DNA of 41,284 nucleotides from UBA2108 sp002713215 (GCA_937891015.1 CALAPY010000048.1:1-41284); one strand, 5' to 3'; positions 24,012 through 32,997 are shown, numbered from the stretch's first letter. Numbers and translations are program-made. Notes: a model not told the origin generated them from the letters alone.

Positions 24012-26322
24012 GGTTAGGAATTTCAATAATAAAGCGGGTCCACTCCCCTTCTTTTGAATCAACGTTGATTGAGCCTTTAAGCTTATTTACTGCCTCTCTC
24101 ACAATAAAAAGCCCTAATCCGGTTCCCTGGTTCACATCGGTTGCGCGATAAAACATTTCAAAGACTTTATCCATGTTTTTCTCCCGGATTCCAATTCCGT
24201 TATCCTTAATTTTAATCGAACATTTTTTGCTATCGATTTTAATATCGACTGAAATGAAACTGTCATCAATATCCTTTTTGGCATACTTAACAGCATTGGA
24301 AAGAACATTATTCAGAATTATCTTGATGTTGTTCTTATCCTGATACAAAGGAGCATCATTGGTTATTGAAACTTGTTTTTTAATCTTATTGAATCGATCG
24401 AGGAACTTAATGCTCTCAAATACATCATCAATTATCTCCTTACAATCGACAAGTTCTCGCTGTAACCCTGTTTTAGCAATCTTACGGATATTGATGATAT
24501 CCAAAATAACCTTATCGAGTTTAACTACCTGATCCTCCATGATGGAAAGGTATTCGGCCAGATTACCTTCAACACCCTCCATTCGCATTAACTCCAGAAG
24601 TCCCATTACAGAAACCAAAGGCGACCTAAGGTCATGGGATGTCCGATAAACCAAATGATCTAATTCGGAGTTTATTTTACGTAGACTCTCATTGGTCGAC
24701 TTCAGCCTCTCCTTTACTTTTCGGTCTGCGGTAACATCAACAACAATTCCATCGATTACACGGTTGCCATCTGCCTCCAGGGTCATACTGCAACTTAAAA
24801 GCCCCCAAAAAGTTGAGCCATCCTTTCTCTTGAATAAAACTTCCCGATCCGAAAAGAATCCCGTGCGTTGCAACTCCTCAATTATTTTCTGTCGATCCCC
24901 GACTATTGCATATAAATCAGTAGGCCTTACTCTGGATAACTCCTTAATGGTATACCCAAATAATCGACACATGGAGTCATTGGCATATCTCAATCCTGTA
25001 TTCACCGTAGATCGATAAATCCCATCCTGAACATTTCGGTTTATGGATTCAAAAAGTTCCTCCCGTTCCTGCAATTGTTTATTAAACCGCATGACATCAG
25101 AAAAATCATGTCCACGGTAAACAATGTGTTTTACGTTACCCTCTGCTCCCAAAATCGGATTTATTTCAACATCGATGTATACCTTAAGGTTTGAATTGGG
25201 TACATCTGTTATTTCTGTAAACGAATGTCGCGACCTAGTCTCAAGTACTTTTTCAAGTTCTTTCCGTGCCTCATCTGACTTTTCCTGAGTAAATATTCCA
25301 TGTTCAACCGCATGTTGCAACATGTTTAGTCCTTTTAATTCGTCACTGGTGCCAGAAACTCCAAATCGTCGGAGCAACTCCAAATAGGCTGCATTAACAG
25401 TCTCGTAATAAAACTCGTTGTTTTTGGGGGTTAACACCGTAATTACATCGGTTCCGGAATTGTAGACCGTTTCCAATAGCTCCTGTTGTTCCCGAATGAT
25501 TTCCTTCGATTCAATAAGTTCGGTTACATCGGTTACAATTGCTATCAAGCCTTCAACTTTTCCATTGCTTGCTTTAATGGGAGATTTAATGGAGGTGTAC
25601 CAACCTGTTTTTCCATTGCTTGAAATAAAGGTTGGTGAGGTTTCTAAACTCTCCCCTTTTGTAATTACAAATTGGTCCTGTTTTTTGTATTCCTCCAGTT
25701 TAGCTTCCGGAAGGTCAAAGTCCTTGTCGGATTTGCCAATGATTTCATCGACGGAAACACCCATAAAGTCGGCCAAGGCCTTATTTGCCATTTTGTAGAC
25801 TCCATTTACATTCTTTGCGAATATGACATTGGGAGAAGAATTGATGAAGTTTCTGTTTATAGAAATAACTCGTTTGAGCTCCTCTTTGGTTTCCGAACTG
25901 GCGGTGATGTCTGTTAGTGTTCCATCTACCCAAACTGCCTTTCCATCTTTATCACGGACGATGTGCGAATGAGTAATAACCCGGTGATTTACACCTAACT
26001 TATCGATGAGGGTATATTCAAAAGAAAAGAAATCTCCTTTTTTTTCAGTTTCAAGAAAACGAGCGGTTAACTGTTTCAATTCTTCTTCCGGAATCAGATC
26101 TGCAAAAGTGATTTTACCTTGCAGAAAATTGGCTGGTGAATAACCGGTTAGCGATTCAATGCTTTCCGTAATGTAAACAACTTTCCCTTTTTCATCATCT
26201 ACCGATAAGCGATAAGCCACACCAGGAAAAGTCCGCAAGAAGTGCCCAAAATTTTCTGGCGATTGAATGAACCTCTGAAATAATTCGTTGGATAATTCTA
26301 TAGTATTATTTGAATGCGGCAA
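24001..26322 (-). CDS. Cytoplasmic multi-PAS sensor histidine kinase
   Basis: 773 residues starting with TTG at 26322; an upstream in-frame stop and no nearby ATG leave TTG as the best start. Four PAS domains follow one another: about 15-145 (FPGVAYRL..., LTGYSPANFL), 155-275 (NSSPNVIFAKN), 285-420 (VYNSGTDVITVL) and 428-545 (INRNVQDGIYRS). The HisKA domain has His563 (YRTSHDLRSPLVS), and the HATPase has NVLSNAVKYA, DNGIGI and GTGLGLFIV. There is no transmembrane segment, receiver or response regulator nearby, so it is a soluble orphan kinase, perhaps sensing redox state, light or a small ligand through a PAS domain. It is convergent with the VanX-like gene. Confidence 0.92.
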   Translation of the reverse strand: MPHSNNTIELSNELFQRFIQSPENFGHFLRTFPGVAYRLSVDDEKGKVVYITESIESLTGYSPANFLQGKITFADLIPEEELKQLTARFLETEKKGDFFSFEYTLIDKLGVNHRVITHSHIVRDKDGKAVWVDGTLTDITASSETKEELKRVISINRNFINSSPNVIFAKNVNGVYKMANKALADFMGVSVDEIIGKSDKDFDLPEAKLEEYKKQDQFVITKGESLETSPTFISSNGKTGWYTSIKSPIKASNGKVEGLIAIVTDVTELIESKEIIREQQELLETVYNSGTDVITVLTPKNNEFYYETVNAAYLELLRRFGVSGTSDELKGLNMLQHAVEHGIFTQEKSDEARKELEKVLETRSRHSFTEITDVPNSNLKVYIDVEINPILGAEGNVKHIVYRGHDFSDVMRFNKQLQEREELFESINRNVQDGIYRSTVNTGLRYANDSMCRLFGYTIKELSRVRPTDLYAIVGDRQKIIEELQRTGFFSDREVLFKRKDGSTFWGLLSCSMTLEADGNRVIDGIVVDVTADRKVKERLKSTNESLRKINSELDHLVYRTSHDLRSPLVSVMGLLELMRMEGVEGNLAEYLSIMEDQVVKLDKVILDIINIRKIAKTGLQRELVDCKEIIDDVFESIKFLDRFNKIKKQVSITNDAPLYQDKNNIKIILNNVLSNAVKYAKKDIDDSFISVDIKIDSKKCSIKIKDNGIGIREKNMDKVFEMFYRATDVNQGTGLGLFIVREAVNKLKGSINVDSKEGEWTRFIIEIPNLTD

Positions 26323-26331
26323 TTTCTCTAT

Positions 26332-26364
26332 CTAAAGTAACCGTAAACGAAGTTAAGCTCAAAA
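26332..26364 (-). promoter_or_regulatory. Possible promoter of the PAS histidine kinase
   Basis: On the minus strand TTG (26360-26362) is followed after 20 bases by TACTTTAG (26332-26339), close to the Bacteroidota TTG-N17-23-TAnnTTTG form. The TTG start lies about ten bases downstream, which would give a nearly leaderless mRNA. TACTTTAG also occurs upstream of the TPR kinase. Confidence 0.35.
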
Positions 26365-26380
26365 TGTTTTAAAAATTGGA

Positions 26381-26869
26381 TTACAATTCCAACAGCATAA
26401 ATATAGGACATTTTGAATGTCCCGTACCCCCCATTCTTTCGTTTAAAAACTGAAAACCAAATTGTTGATACAACTTTTGGGCAGGCTTCATATCAGGCAA
26501 TGTTTCCAGGTAGCACTTCTTGTATTCCTGGCTTTGAGCAAACTTCAGGCATTGTTTTATGAGTTGTCTCCCGATACCAAATCCACGAATTTGAGGAAGA
26601 AAGTACATCTTCTGTAGTTCGCAGAAATCTTCTACTTCATTCTTGAGTGGACCAATGCCGGCACCACCTACAATTTCTCCATCCAATTCAACTACCCAAT
26701 ATGCCGATCGGTCATTTTTATAGGTCTCATACATGCATTCCAACTCCGGGTCTGCACTGGCAAAACCTTCTCCTTCAGCGCCAAATTCTTTAAGCACATG
26801 TAAAACCAGCTGCTTAACGGCAACATTGTCTTTCAGTTCAATTGGCCGAATGGTAATCTCAGGAATCAA
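26381..26869 (-). CDS. GNAT-family N-acetyltransferase
   Basis: 162 residues. The GNAT fold is shown by the N-terminal strand (ITIRPIELKDNVAVKQL), the central strand AYWVVELDGEIVGGAGI, and the acetyl-CoA pyrophosphate loop FLPQIRGFGIGRQLI, a variant of Q/RxxGxG/A. The C-terminal YLETLPDMKPAQKLYQQFGF is typical of amino-acid or small-molecule acetyltransferases. The substrate cannot be named. Its ATG overlaps the stop of the MsrA gene (ATGA, 26866-26869), so the two are translationally coupled. Confidence 0.88.
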   Translation of the reverse strand: MIPEITIRPIELKDNVAVKQLVLHVLKEFGAEGEGFASADPELECMYETYKNDRSAYWVVELDGEIVGGAGIGPLKNEVEDFCELQKMYFLPQIRGFGIGRQLIKQCLKFAQSQEYKKCYLETLPDMKPAQKLYQQFGFQFLNERMGGTGHSKCPIFMLLEL

Positions 26870-27516
26870 GGCTTTAGTTTGTCTTCAAATGCCTTTTTAA
26901 ACTTTTCTACCTTGGGACGAATTACCATTTGACAATAAGGTTGGCCTCCGTTCTCATCGAAGTAATTCTGGTGATACCCTTCAGCCTTATAAAAATCACC
27001 AATAGGAGAAATTTCAGTAACAATTGGTTTTTCAAACGTTTTTAAATCGGTAAGCTTCTGTTTGTAATATTCGCTTCTTTCCTTCTGAAATTTGGAATGG
27101 TAGTAAATGACCGAACGGTATTGTGTTCCAACATCGTTCCCCTGCCTATTAAGTGTTGTTGGGTCATGGGTTTGCCAAAATACTTCCAGCAATTCGTCAT
27201 ACGAAACCACAGTAGGATCAAAAGTGATTTGACAAACCTCTGCGTGTCCGGTTGTTCCATTACACACTTCTTTATAGGTTGGTGACTTAACACTTCCTCC
27301 AGAATAGCCACTAACGACCGATTGCACACCATTAATTTGCTGATAAATGGCTTCAACACACCAAAAGCAACCGGCTCCAAATGTTGCTGTATCTAGTTTA
27401 CTATTTGTATCGTTTATCACAGTTTTCGAATTCGTTTTTTCTTTTTTTTGGCCACAACTTATTAAAGCTATAGACATAAAAAGCAATATTAGCGTCTTTG
27501 TTTTAGTTACTATCAT
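26866..27516 (-). CDS. msrA: Peptide-methionine (S)-S-oxide reductase MsrA, lipoprotein form
   Basis: 216 residues. A lipoprotein signal peptide ends in ALISC (Cys21), then a short Lys/Asn-rich linker. The MsrA domain carries the active site GAGCFWC with catalytic Cys50, followed by GVQSVVSGYSGG, TGHAEV, DPTTLNRQGNDVGTQYRS and the C-terminal EGYHQNYF. All standard MsrA motifs are present. The reaction is reduction of methionine-S-sulfoxide in proteins. The lipobox puts it in the periplasm, anchored to a membrane, so it repairs oxidised exported proteins. A membrane thioredoxin-like gene on the other strand, 37 bases away, could supply electrons. Confidence 0.95.
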   Translation of the reverse strand: MIVTKTKTLILLFMSIALISCGQKKEKTNSKTVINDTNSKLDTATFGAGCFWCVEAIYQQINGVQSVVSGYSGGSVKSPTYKEVCNGTTGHAEVCQITFDPTVVSYDELLEVFWQTHDPTTLNRQGNDVGTQYRSVIYYHSKFQKERSEYYKQKLTDLKTFEKPIVTEISPIGDFYKAEGYHQNYFDENGGQPYCQMVIRPKVEKFKKAFEDKLKP

Positions 27517-27553
27517 TTAGTAAAGTTAATTGTATTAAAACTGTTCCAAAAAA

Positions 27554-28159
27554 ATGAATTGGATAAAAAGACAAATTAAAAAGTTTAGAGAAAAGAGCCT
27601 CTTTCAAAAATCAATAGACCTCTTGTTTGTCGGATTTATTGCATTAATTCTATTCCCTAACGGCAGAGTCGTTGTACAACGAGTACTGTTACACACCGGT
27701 TTATTTAATGCCAATATGGAACAAGTGGATCGAACTCCCATTCATGAATCGGATTTTAATCACCTGATCTTTTTTGATGATCAACAAGTGAAACACAGTT
27801 TAGCCGAATATAAGGGACAGGTTATATTTCTTAATTTCTGGGCAACCTGGTGCCCACCATGCCGGGCAGAAATTCCAAGCCTTTCAAACTTGTATGGTAA
27901 AACCCATAAGAAAGAGAATTTGAAGTTTCTTTTTTTGAGTTATGAAACTCCTGAAATTGTTTCCGCATTTAAAAAGGACTACGAAACCCAATTGCCATTT
28001 GGCTATCTCGTCAATACCCCTGAGGTACTTAATCCGGCTGGCCTTCCCACCACCTATATCATTGACAAACAAGGAAGAATTGCCTTTTCCCACACTGGGT
28101 TAGCCAATTGGGATTCGGACCAATTTTATGAACAATTGGAATCGTTAATAAAAGAGTAA
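27554..28159 (+). CDS. Membrane-anchored TlpA/ResA-like thioredoxin
   Basis: 201 residues. A basic N-terminus (NWIKRQIKKFREK) precedes one transmembrane helix (about 22-36, LLFVGFIALILF), which leaves the domain in the periplasm. The thioredoxin fold has FWATWCPPCRAEIP with the redox pair Cys100 and Cys103, and the cis-Pro loop LNPAGLPTTYIIDKQGRI. This matches TlpA/ResA/DsbE-type reductants. Its divergence from the MsrA gene with a short shared promoter region makes it a plausible electron source for that enzyme. It could equally serve cytochrome c maturation; no such genes lie nearby. Confidence 0.9.
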   Translation: MNWIKRQIKKFREKSLFQKSIDLLFVGFIALILFPNGRVVVQRVLLHTGLFNANMEQVDRTPIHESDFNHLIFFDDQQVKHSLAEYKGQVIFLNFWATWCPPCRAEIPSLSNLYGKTHKKENLKFLFLSYETPEIVSAFKKDYETQLPFGYLVNTPEVLNPAGLPTTYIIDKQGRIAFSHTGLANWDSDQFYEQLESLIKE

Positions 28160-28207
28160 ATCCGCTGAAATTCATACTATTTCGCAACTATTTTTGGCTA
28201 AAATTTT

Positions 28208-28933
28208 GTGAAATTGAACTTAAATAAATACACTTTCGGCAGGGAATTAAAGCTTCTCGTTTCTATTTTTCTCATTGCAATTGGCCATTTATCCTACGGG
28301 CAATTTGTTGATACACTTCACCTTACGGTAGATCGTGGTTATTCGGTATTTGGAATTAGCAACCACAACTGCAAGGAAAACCATTTTGATTTGGGATGTA
28401 AAATGGATGGTGAGAGCACTTGCTTTGTTTGCAAGGTTGCCGAGAACGAAACAGATTCCATTTTGATGTACAAAACAAGAATTCACGATTCCCTGTACAT
28501 TTACATACATGATAAAAAGGGAACCTTAAGGCTTAAGTATTTGCAGCCACACGGCAAATCGATCATAGGTCGGGTTCATGTTTATGATAAGAAAGGGGAT
28601 CTCATCAGTAAGGAGTACTACAGCTACGGCCACTTTCATGAGGATGAATCACCTAACCATCACAACATCAATCAAGACAAACCCTTTCGCTCCGGGGTAT
28701 GGGAATATTATAAAAAAGGAGAATTGGTTAAGAAGGAAAGGTATGAGTTACTTCATACCAAAGATGCCAGTTCATATTTTATATTGGTGAAGGAATATGA
28801 GTTTCACAAAGGATCTACACACGTTAAAAGACACAACGAATACATTGTTGGTATCGAAGACTTTGTCTACTTCCACAAACCCGTAAAGTTTAAAAATCCG
28901 GTTTATTCGGTTAAGGGACGAAACGCTAACTAG
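28208..28933 (+). CDS. Exported protein with MORN/YwqK-like repeats, function unknown
   Basis: 241 residues from the GTG at 28208. A signal peptide covers about 12-31 (LKLLVSIFLIAIGHLSYGQ). The body contains short strand-turn units such as MYKTRIHDSLYIYIHDKKGTL, IIGRVHVYDKKGDLISKEYY and GVWEYYKKGELVKKERYE. The G-x-W-x-Y-Y-K-x-G-x-L-V-K-K pattern is that of the MORN_2/YwqK-like repeats common in Bacteroidota exported proteins. Four cysteines near 54-75 (NCKE, LGCK, STCFVCK) may form disulfides or bind a metal. It follows the thioredoxin gene by 48 bases on the same strand, so it may depend on it for disulfide handling. It overlaps the convergent HMG-CoA lyase by four bases. Confidence 0.65.
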   Translation: MKLNLNKYTFGRELKLLVSIFLIAIGHLSYGQFVDTLHLTVDRGYSVFGISNHNCKENHFDLGCKMDGESTCFVCKVAENETDSILMYKTRIHDSLYIYIHDKKGTLRLKYLQPHGKSIIGRVHVYDKKGDLISKEYYSYGHFHEDESPNHHNINQDKPFRSGVWEYYKKGELVKKERYELLHTKDASSYFILVKEYEFHKGSTHVKRHNEYIVGIEDFVYFHKPVKFKNPVYSVKGRNAN

Positions 28934-29784
28934 TGGTCTAAGAATACCTTGGTGGAGAGCAGTTTAGCCTCTTCAAATTTTAAAGCATCTAGTTCCAGAT
29001 CCAGGTTAATTCCCTCGGCAAAAGAAAGTACTTCCTCAGTAGCCATGTTACCGGTTAAATCATCAGTAGCCATGGGGCAACCTCCATATCCCTTAATTGC
29101 GGAATCCATTCGACGACAGCCAGCATTGTAGGCACTTTCTATCTTTTCGAATCGGGTTGTTGGTGTACTGTGCAGATGTGCTCCAAATTCTACCTGGGGC
29201 AATTCTAGAATTAGCGTTGAAAATAAATGATGAATGTTATCGGGGTTTGAAACACCTATGGTATCTGACAAGGCCAGAATTTCAATTCCCAGGTCATTGG
29301 CCAGGCGTGTACTCCAGGAGGCGGCTATTTCCGGGCTCCAGGGTTCTCCATAAGGATTTCCAAATCCCATGGAGATATAAATAACCAGCTTCTTTCTATG
29401 CTGATCGCACAATCCTTTAATCTCCTCTACCCGACCTAGTGATTCTTCAATACTGGAATTTGTATTACGTTGCTGAAATTGTTCCGAAATAGAGAACGGA
29501 AATCCGAGGTAATTTATCTCTTCAAAATTGCAGGCATCTTCTGCCCCTCTCCGGTTAGCAACGATTGCCAGCAATTTGCTTTTAGTATTGTCCAGTTCAA
29601 GTTTGTCAAGGACTTCAGCCGTATCTTTAAGTTGAGGAATGGCCTTAGGAGAAACAAAACTTCCAAAATCAACTGTATCAAAACCTACCTGCAATATGGC
29701 ATTGATGTAGTCAATCTTGGTTTGGGTAGGAATCCATTCCTTAATCCCCTGCATGGCATCCCTTGGGCACTCTACAATTTTCAT
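28930..29784 (-). CDS. Hydroxymethylglutaryl-CoA lyase family protein
   Basis: 284 residues from the ATG at 29784; a TTG immediately before it is not needed. It is a TIM-barrel of the HMGL-like family. The N-terminus VECPRDAMQG matches the family E-x-x-P-R-D-G-L-Q with the catalytic Arg-Asp. GSFVSPK, the metal-binding GAHLHST (usual form HCHDT) and the loop GYGGCPMATDDLTGN with the active-site Cys follow. The predicted reaction is cleavage of HMG-CoA to acetoacetate and acetyl-CoA, for leucine breakdown. The Asp to Ser change in the H-x-H-x-T motif leaves some doubt about the exact substrate. It is the last gene of the flotillin operon, after a 98-residue unknown protein. Confidence 0.85.
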   Translation of the reverse strand: MKIVECPRDAMQGIKEWIPTQTKIDYINAILQVGFDTVDFGSFVSPKAIPQLKDTAEVLDKLELDNTKSKLLAIVANRRGAEDACNFEEINYLGFPFSISEQFQQRNTNSSIEESLGRVEEIKGLCDQHRKKLVIYISMGFGNPYGEPWSPEIAASWSTRLANDLGIEILALSDTIGVSNPDNIHHLFSTLILELPQVEFGAHLHSTPTTRFEKIESAYNAGCRRMDSAIKGYGGCPMATDDLTGNMATEEVLSFAEGINLDLELDALKFEEAKLLSTKVFLDH

Positions 29785-29787
29785 CAA

Positions 29788-30084
29788 CTAAACTTTAAAC
29801 AGTGAGGTTTCCGGAATATCTCCCTTATAACGGCCTGTTGATCGTCCGGTTCCCTTTATCAATATCTCCGAAGGGTTTGCCTGCTCTACAAACAGGTATA
29901 CAAAAACCGCTTTCTCATTCACCTCGTAATTTAAGTTGGCCAACTGCCCGTTTTTAAGCACTCCGGATATTTCTTCCTTAGCAATTGGAATAGAAAGCTT
30001 TATTGAATAATCGTTCCCTTCTCCTGCTTCTATAGACAGCGAATATTTACTGTCCTTAGATCTCCATATGCCCAACAATCTCAT
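29788..30084 (-). CDS. Small protein of unknown function in the flotillin operon
   Basis: 98 residues, beginning MRLLGIWRSKDSKYSLSIEAGEG. It is beta-rich with no signal peptide, transmembrane segment or cysteines. It reads like a small lipocalin-type or beta-barrel domain (GIWRS... strands, TGRYKGDIPETSLFKV end), but I do not recognise a family. Its stop codon lies directly before the HMG-CoA lyase start, and the flotillin gene ends 13 bases upstream, so it is clearly cotranscribed. Confidence 0.65.
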   Translation of the reverse strand: MRLLGIWRSKDSKYSLSIEAGEGNDYSIKLSIPIAKEEISGVLKNGQLANLNYEVNEKAVFVYLFVEQANPSEILIKGTGRSTGRYKGDIPETSLFKV

Positions 30085-30097
30085 TTTCCTTTAATTA

Positions 30098-31657
30098 TTA
30101 ACCATCCGACTCAATTACCTCAGCATCGGTAGTCCCCTCATTGGTGTTTTGGGCTGATTTCTTTTCTTGTTCACCTGCCTTATCTTTCCCTTTCAGGTAA
30201 GAAGGTAGATTCATTCCAGCTAAATCGAACAAATCATCCAGGGGTGGGATGGTTTTCATCAAACCAGATACGAAATTGGCTGTTGAGGTATTTCCGTCTC
30301 CACCAACTCCGTCTCCTTTACCTGAATCCCAAACCGTAACCTTATCGATTTTAATATCTTTAACTGCTTCTACCTGGGTCTTAACAATCTCAGGTAATTT
30401 CTCAATTAATAGTAAGTGAAATGCATTTGCCGGATCTCCACCTGCTGCTTCTACTACTTGCTTGTAACCATCAGCCTGCTTTGTCAATATTTCATGTAAC
30501 CCTTTCGCCTCAGCATTCATTTTAGCGAATATCGCATCAGCTTCCCCCTTGGCTTGTTCTCTAATTTTTTCAGCCTCAGCCTGTGCATCAATAATTGCCT
30601 TTTGCTTTGAAATCTCTGCAGGTACAACCACATTAGCAACCTGAGTTGACCTTTCCCTTTCGGCACGCTCATTTTCTGCGGTTTTCTCTGCTTTGTATGC
30701 CTCTTCAAGTGCTTTTGCCTGCTGTACTTTTTCCGAAGAAACTGCCAACTTCAATGCTACTGCTTCCTTTTCTCTCCTTGCTGCATCAGAATTGGCAATT
30801 TCAATCTTGGAAGTGTTTTCTCCTTGAATTGCAATCGAATTGGCCTCTGCAACTTTAATCCTGGTATCCCTAGAAGCTTCCGCCTTTCCAATGGATTCAT
30901 CCTTGCCTGCCATGGCAATATTAACTTCTCGATCCTTTTCTGCAACTGCAATTTCAATGTCCCTATCCCTATTGGTCTCCGCAATTTGAACGTCTTTCTG
31001 ACGATCCGCTATTGCCTTACCAGTTTCTCCAATTTTCTCCTGTTCGGCTACACTTACAACAGCCTCATTAATGGCTTTTGCGGCAGCTTCCTTACCCAAT
31101 GCTTCGATATACCCCGACTCGTCCTTAATATCAGTTACGTTAACATTAATCAATTTAAGGCCAATCTTTTTGAGTTCTGAATCTACATTTTTAGAGATGT
31201 TTTCCAAAAATTTATCGCGATCCGAGTTGATTTCTTCAATTCTCATGGTAGCAATAACCAGCCTCAATTGTCCAAAAAGGATGTCTTTTGCCAGTTCCTG
31301 AATTTCCTGAGAAGAAAGCCCTAATAACCTTTCTGCAGCCGCGTTCATGTTATCCGACTCGGTTGAAATTGCAATGGTAAACCTACTGGGAACATCTACT
31401 CGAATGTTCTGCCTACTCAAGGCATTTGTAAGATTAGCCTCTATTGATATAGGCTTTAAATCTAAATAAGCGTAGTCCTGAATGACTGGCCAAATAAAAG
31501 CTCCTCCACCATGGACACATTTAGCAGAGCTCCCACCAGTTTTTCCATAAATAACCAGGATTTTATCCGATGGGCAACGTTTGTATCGGGATACCAATAC
31601 CGAAATGGTAACAAAAAGAACTATGGCTGATACTGTAATGTAAAGAATTGGAGTCAT
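30098..31657 (-). CDS. Flotillin-like SPFH protein (YuaG/YqiK type)
   Basis: 519 residues. One N-terminal membrane segment (about 4-22) leads to an SPFH/band-7 domain (about 25-190: ILVIYGKTGGSSAKCVHGGGAFIWP..., IDVP-like RVDVPSRFTIAIS, EELNSDRDKF-like region). Next comes a long coiled coil rich in Ala/Glu/Lys heptads (about 195-400, with EKDREVNIAMAGKDESIG and QAEAEKIREQAKGEADAI). A Gly-rich segment and the typical flotillin C-terminus PPLDDLFDLAGMNLPSYL follow. Flotillins oligomerise at the inner membrane and organise lipid domains. It begins six bases after the NfeD-like gene, its classic partner. The Lys/Glu-rich last 30 residues are a non-conserved tail. Confidence 0.93.
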   Translation of the reverse strand: MTPILYITVSAIVLFVTISVLVSRYKRCPSDKILVIYGKTGGSSAKCVHGGGAFIWPVIQDYAYLDLKPISIEANLTNALSRQNIRVDVPSRFTIAISTESDNMNAAAERLLGLSSQEIQELAKDILFGQLRLVIATMRIEEINSDRDKFLENISKNVDSELKKIGLKLINVNVTDIKDESGYIEALGKEAAAKAINEAVVSVAEQEKIGETGKAIADRQKDVQIAETNRDRDIEIAVAEKDREVNIAMAGKDESIGKAEASRDTRIKVAEANSIAIQGENTSKIEIANSDAARREKEAVALKLAVSSEKVQQAKALEEAYKAEKTAENERAERERSTQVANVVVPAEISKQKAIIDAQAEAEKIREQAKGEADAIFAKMNAEAKGLHEILTKQADGYKQVVEAAGGDPANAFHLLLIEKLPEIVKTQVEAVKDIKIDKVTVWDSGKGDGVGGDGNTSTANFVSGLMKTIPPLDDLFDLAGMNLPSYLKGKDKAGEQEKKSAQNTNEGTTDAEVIESDG

Positions 31658-31663
31658 TCAGAT

Positions 31664-32233
31664 TTATTTTAAAGGTTTAACTATTAGTAAATTATCGTCT
31701 TTTATTGCTATAATGGTAACTAAGGAACCGGTTGCAATGGAATCTCCTTCGGTAATGGCATTCAACTCGTGATAGGAACCTCGAATGCTTACACTTATCT
31801 TTCCCATTCCCTGTCTGTGCGAAGGAATTTTTAAATAAACTTCACCTGTTTTGTTTATAGCATCTTCAAGTTTAAACGAATTATTCTCTTGCAGTTTCTG
31901 GATTTGACCAATGATAACAAAGAATAAAAACACCATTAAAACCCCCAGCAACGTGGCTATTATAATTAAAATGGTATTGTTATCGATCACATCCCAAAAA
32001 GAAATACCTCCCCAGCTAAAGCCCAATAAAAAATTAATCAGATTTCGAAAAGAAAACAATTGGAAAGCAGAATCACCTCCATCCATGTCTCCATCGAAAT
32101 CGGCATCTAAACCATCGGTGGCATCAGCCCCCATAAAAGTAAGAACTGTTTGAATGGCAAATATGAGGCTGCTACCCAATGCAATGTACCAAAATGTGCG
32201 AAGGAGTGTATCTAAACTTTGTAAATATTCCAT
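31664..32233 (-). CDS. NfeD/YuaF-like membrane protein, flotillin partner
   Basis: 189 residues. TM1 is about 14-33 (WYIALGSSLIFAIQTVLTF), then an Asp/Gly-rich periplasmic stretch (DATDGLDADFDGDMDGGDS). TM2-3 are about 60-80 and 88-108. The C-terminal OB-fold domain runs about 125-189 (KTGEVYLKIPSHRQGMGKISVSIRG..., ITEGDSIATGSLVTIIAIKDD), typical of NfeD/YuaF. These proteins pair with flotillins in membrane organisation. It is the first gene of a four-gene minus-strand operon: NfeD, flotillin, small unknown, HMG-CoA lyase. The acidic stretch could bind Ca2+, but this is a guess. Confidence 0.9.
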   Translation of the reverse strand: MEYLQSLDTLLRTFWYIALGSSLIFAIQTVLTFMGADATDGLDADFDGDMDGGDSAFQLFSFRNLINFLLGFSWGGISFWDVIDNNTILIIIATLLGVLMVFLFFVIIGQIQKLQENNSFKLEDAINKTGEVYLKIPSHRQGMGKISVSIRGSYHELNAITEGDSIATGSLVTIIAIKDDNLLIVKPLK

Positions 32234-32346
32234 TGAATGTAAGACCGTAAATTAGTATAGATTAAAGTCGACTCTCCGAATATAGAATATTTTGGCTAGA
32301 CAGTACCTGACTTAGTATCCAGGAATTGTTAACGAAATGAAACGGG

Positions 32347-32997
32347 TTAAAACATCCAGACATAAACTACCCAAAACAAAATCCCTACATTACTTAGTAT
32401 AAAAATCTTGCGCCCATGAATCCTATCCTCATTGGAACATACATAAACACGATCGCCATTGGGCAATGTTTTCTTGAAATTCCAGAGGTACCAACCGATT
32501 CCGTATCCAAACCAACCTCCTAATACGGCTGTGATGTATCCCAGAACAATCCAACCCTTCTGAACCCTTTCCGGCTCTGCTAAATCCCTTAAATGAATAG
32601 CTCGTAAAGAATTGAGAAATTCTTCGGTTATCTCCTCACCTCTATCGGTCAGAATCTTTTTTGCCAGTTCGAAGTCGAATGCACTCCATTCTTCCTTTTT
32701 AAGCAATATTTCATACAACTCGTCATTAGAAAACTTAAAGAGGTAATGATCGGGATCTACATCGTCCAACACCTTATCGGCGTCTAATTCCAGAATTTTA
32801 TCGACTGCAACAAACTCATCAGACTTAATCTTCAGCTCAATTCGTAACTCACTGGAAGCTCCTCCGGTTAAGGTAATATCTACTGATGGTCGATTATCGG
32901 CCAACTGATACTCGATGTTGTTTTCCTTTAATATGGAAGCCACCCTAAGCGCTTCTTCCTGATTGATAAATGCACGATAGACAATAAATTCAGACAT
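32347..32997 (-). CDS. DUF2007-domain membrane protein
   Basis: 216 residues. The N-terminal 75 residues (EFIVYRAFINQEEALRVASILKENNIEYQLADNRPSVD...) match the DUF2007 fold, a small alpha-beta domain proposed to be a signal-transducing module. A helical middle part (LFKFSNDELYEILLKKEEW..., about 85-140) is followed by two hydrophobic segments, about 148-168 (IVLGYITAVLGGWFGYGIGWYLW) and 198-216. The combination is common in Bacteroidota as an uncharacterised protein. It lies 23 bases downstream of truA on the same strand, so it is probably cotranscribed. Confidence 0.75.
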   Translation of the reverse strand: MSEFIVYRAFINQEEALRVASILKENNIEYQLADNRPSVDITLTGGASSELRIELKIKSDEFVAVDKILELDADKVLDDVDPDHYLFKFSNDELYEILLKKEEWSAFDFELAKKILTDRGEEITEEFLNSLRAIHLRDLAEPERVQKGWIVLGYITAVLGGWFGYGIGWYLWNFKKTLPNGDRVYVCSNEDRIHGRKIFILSNVGILFWVVYVWMF

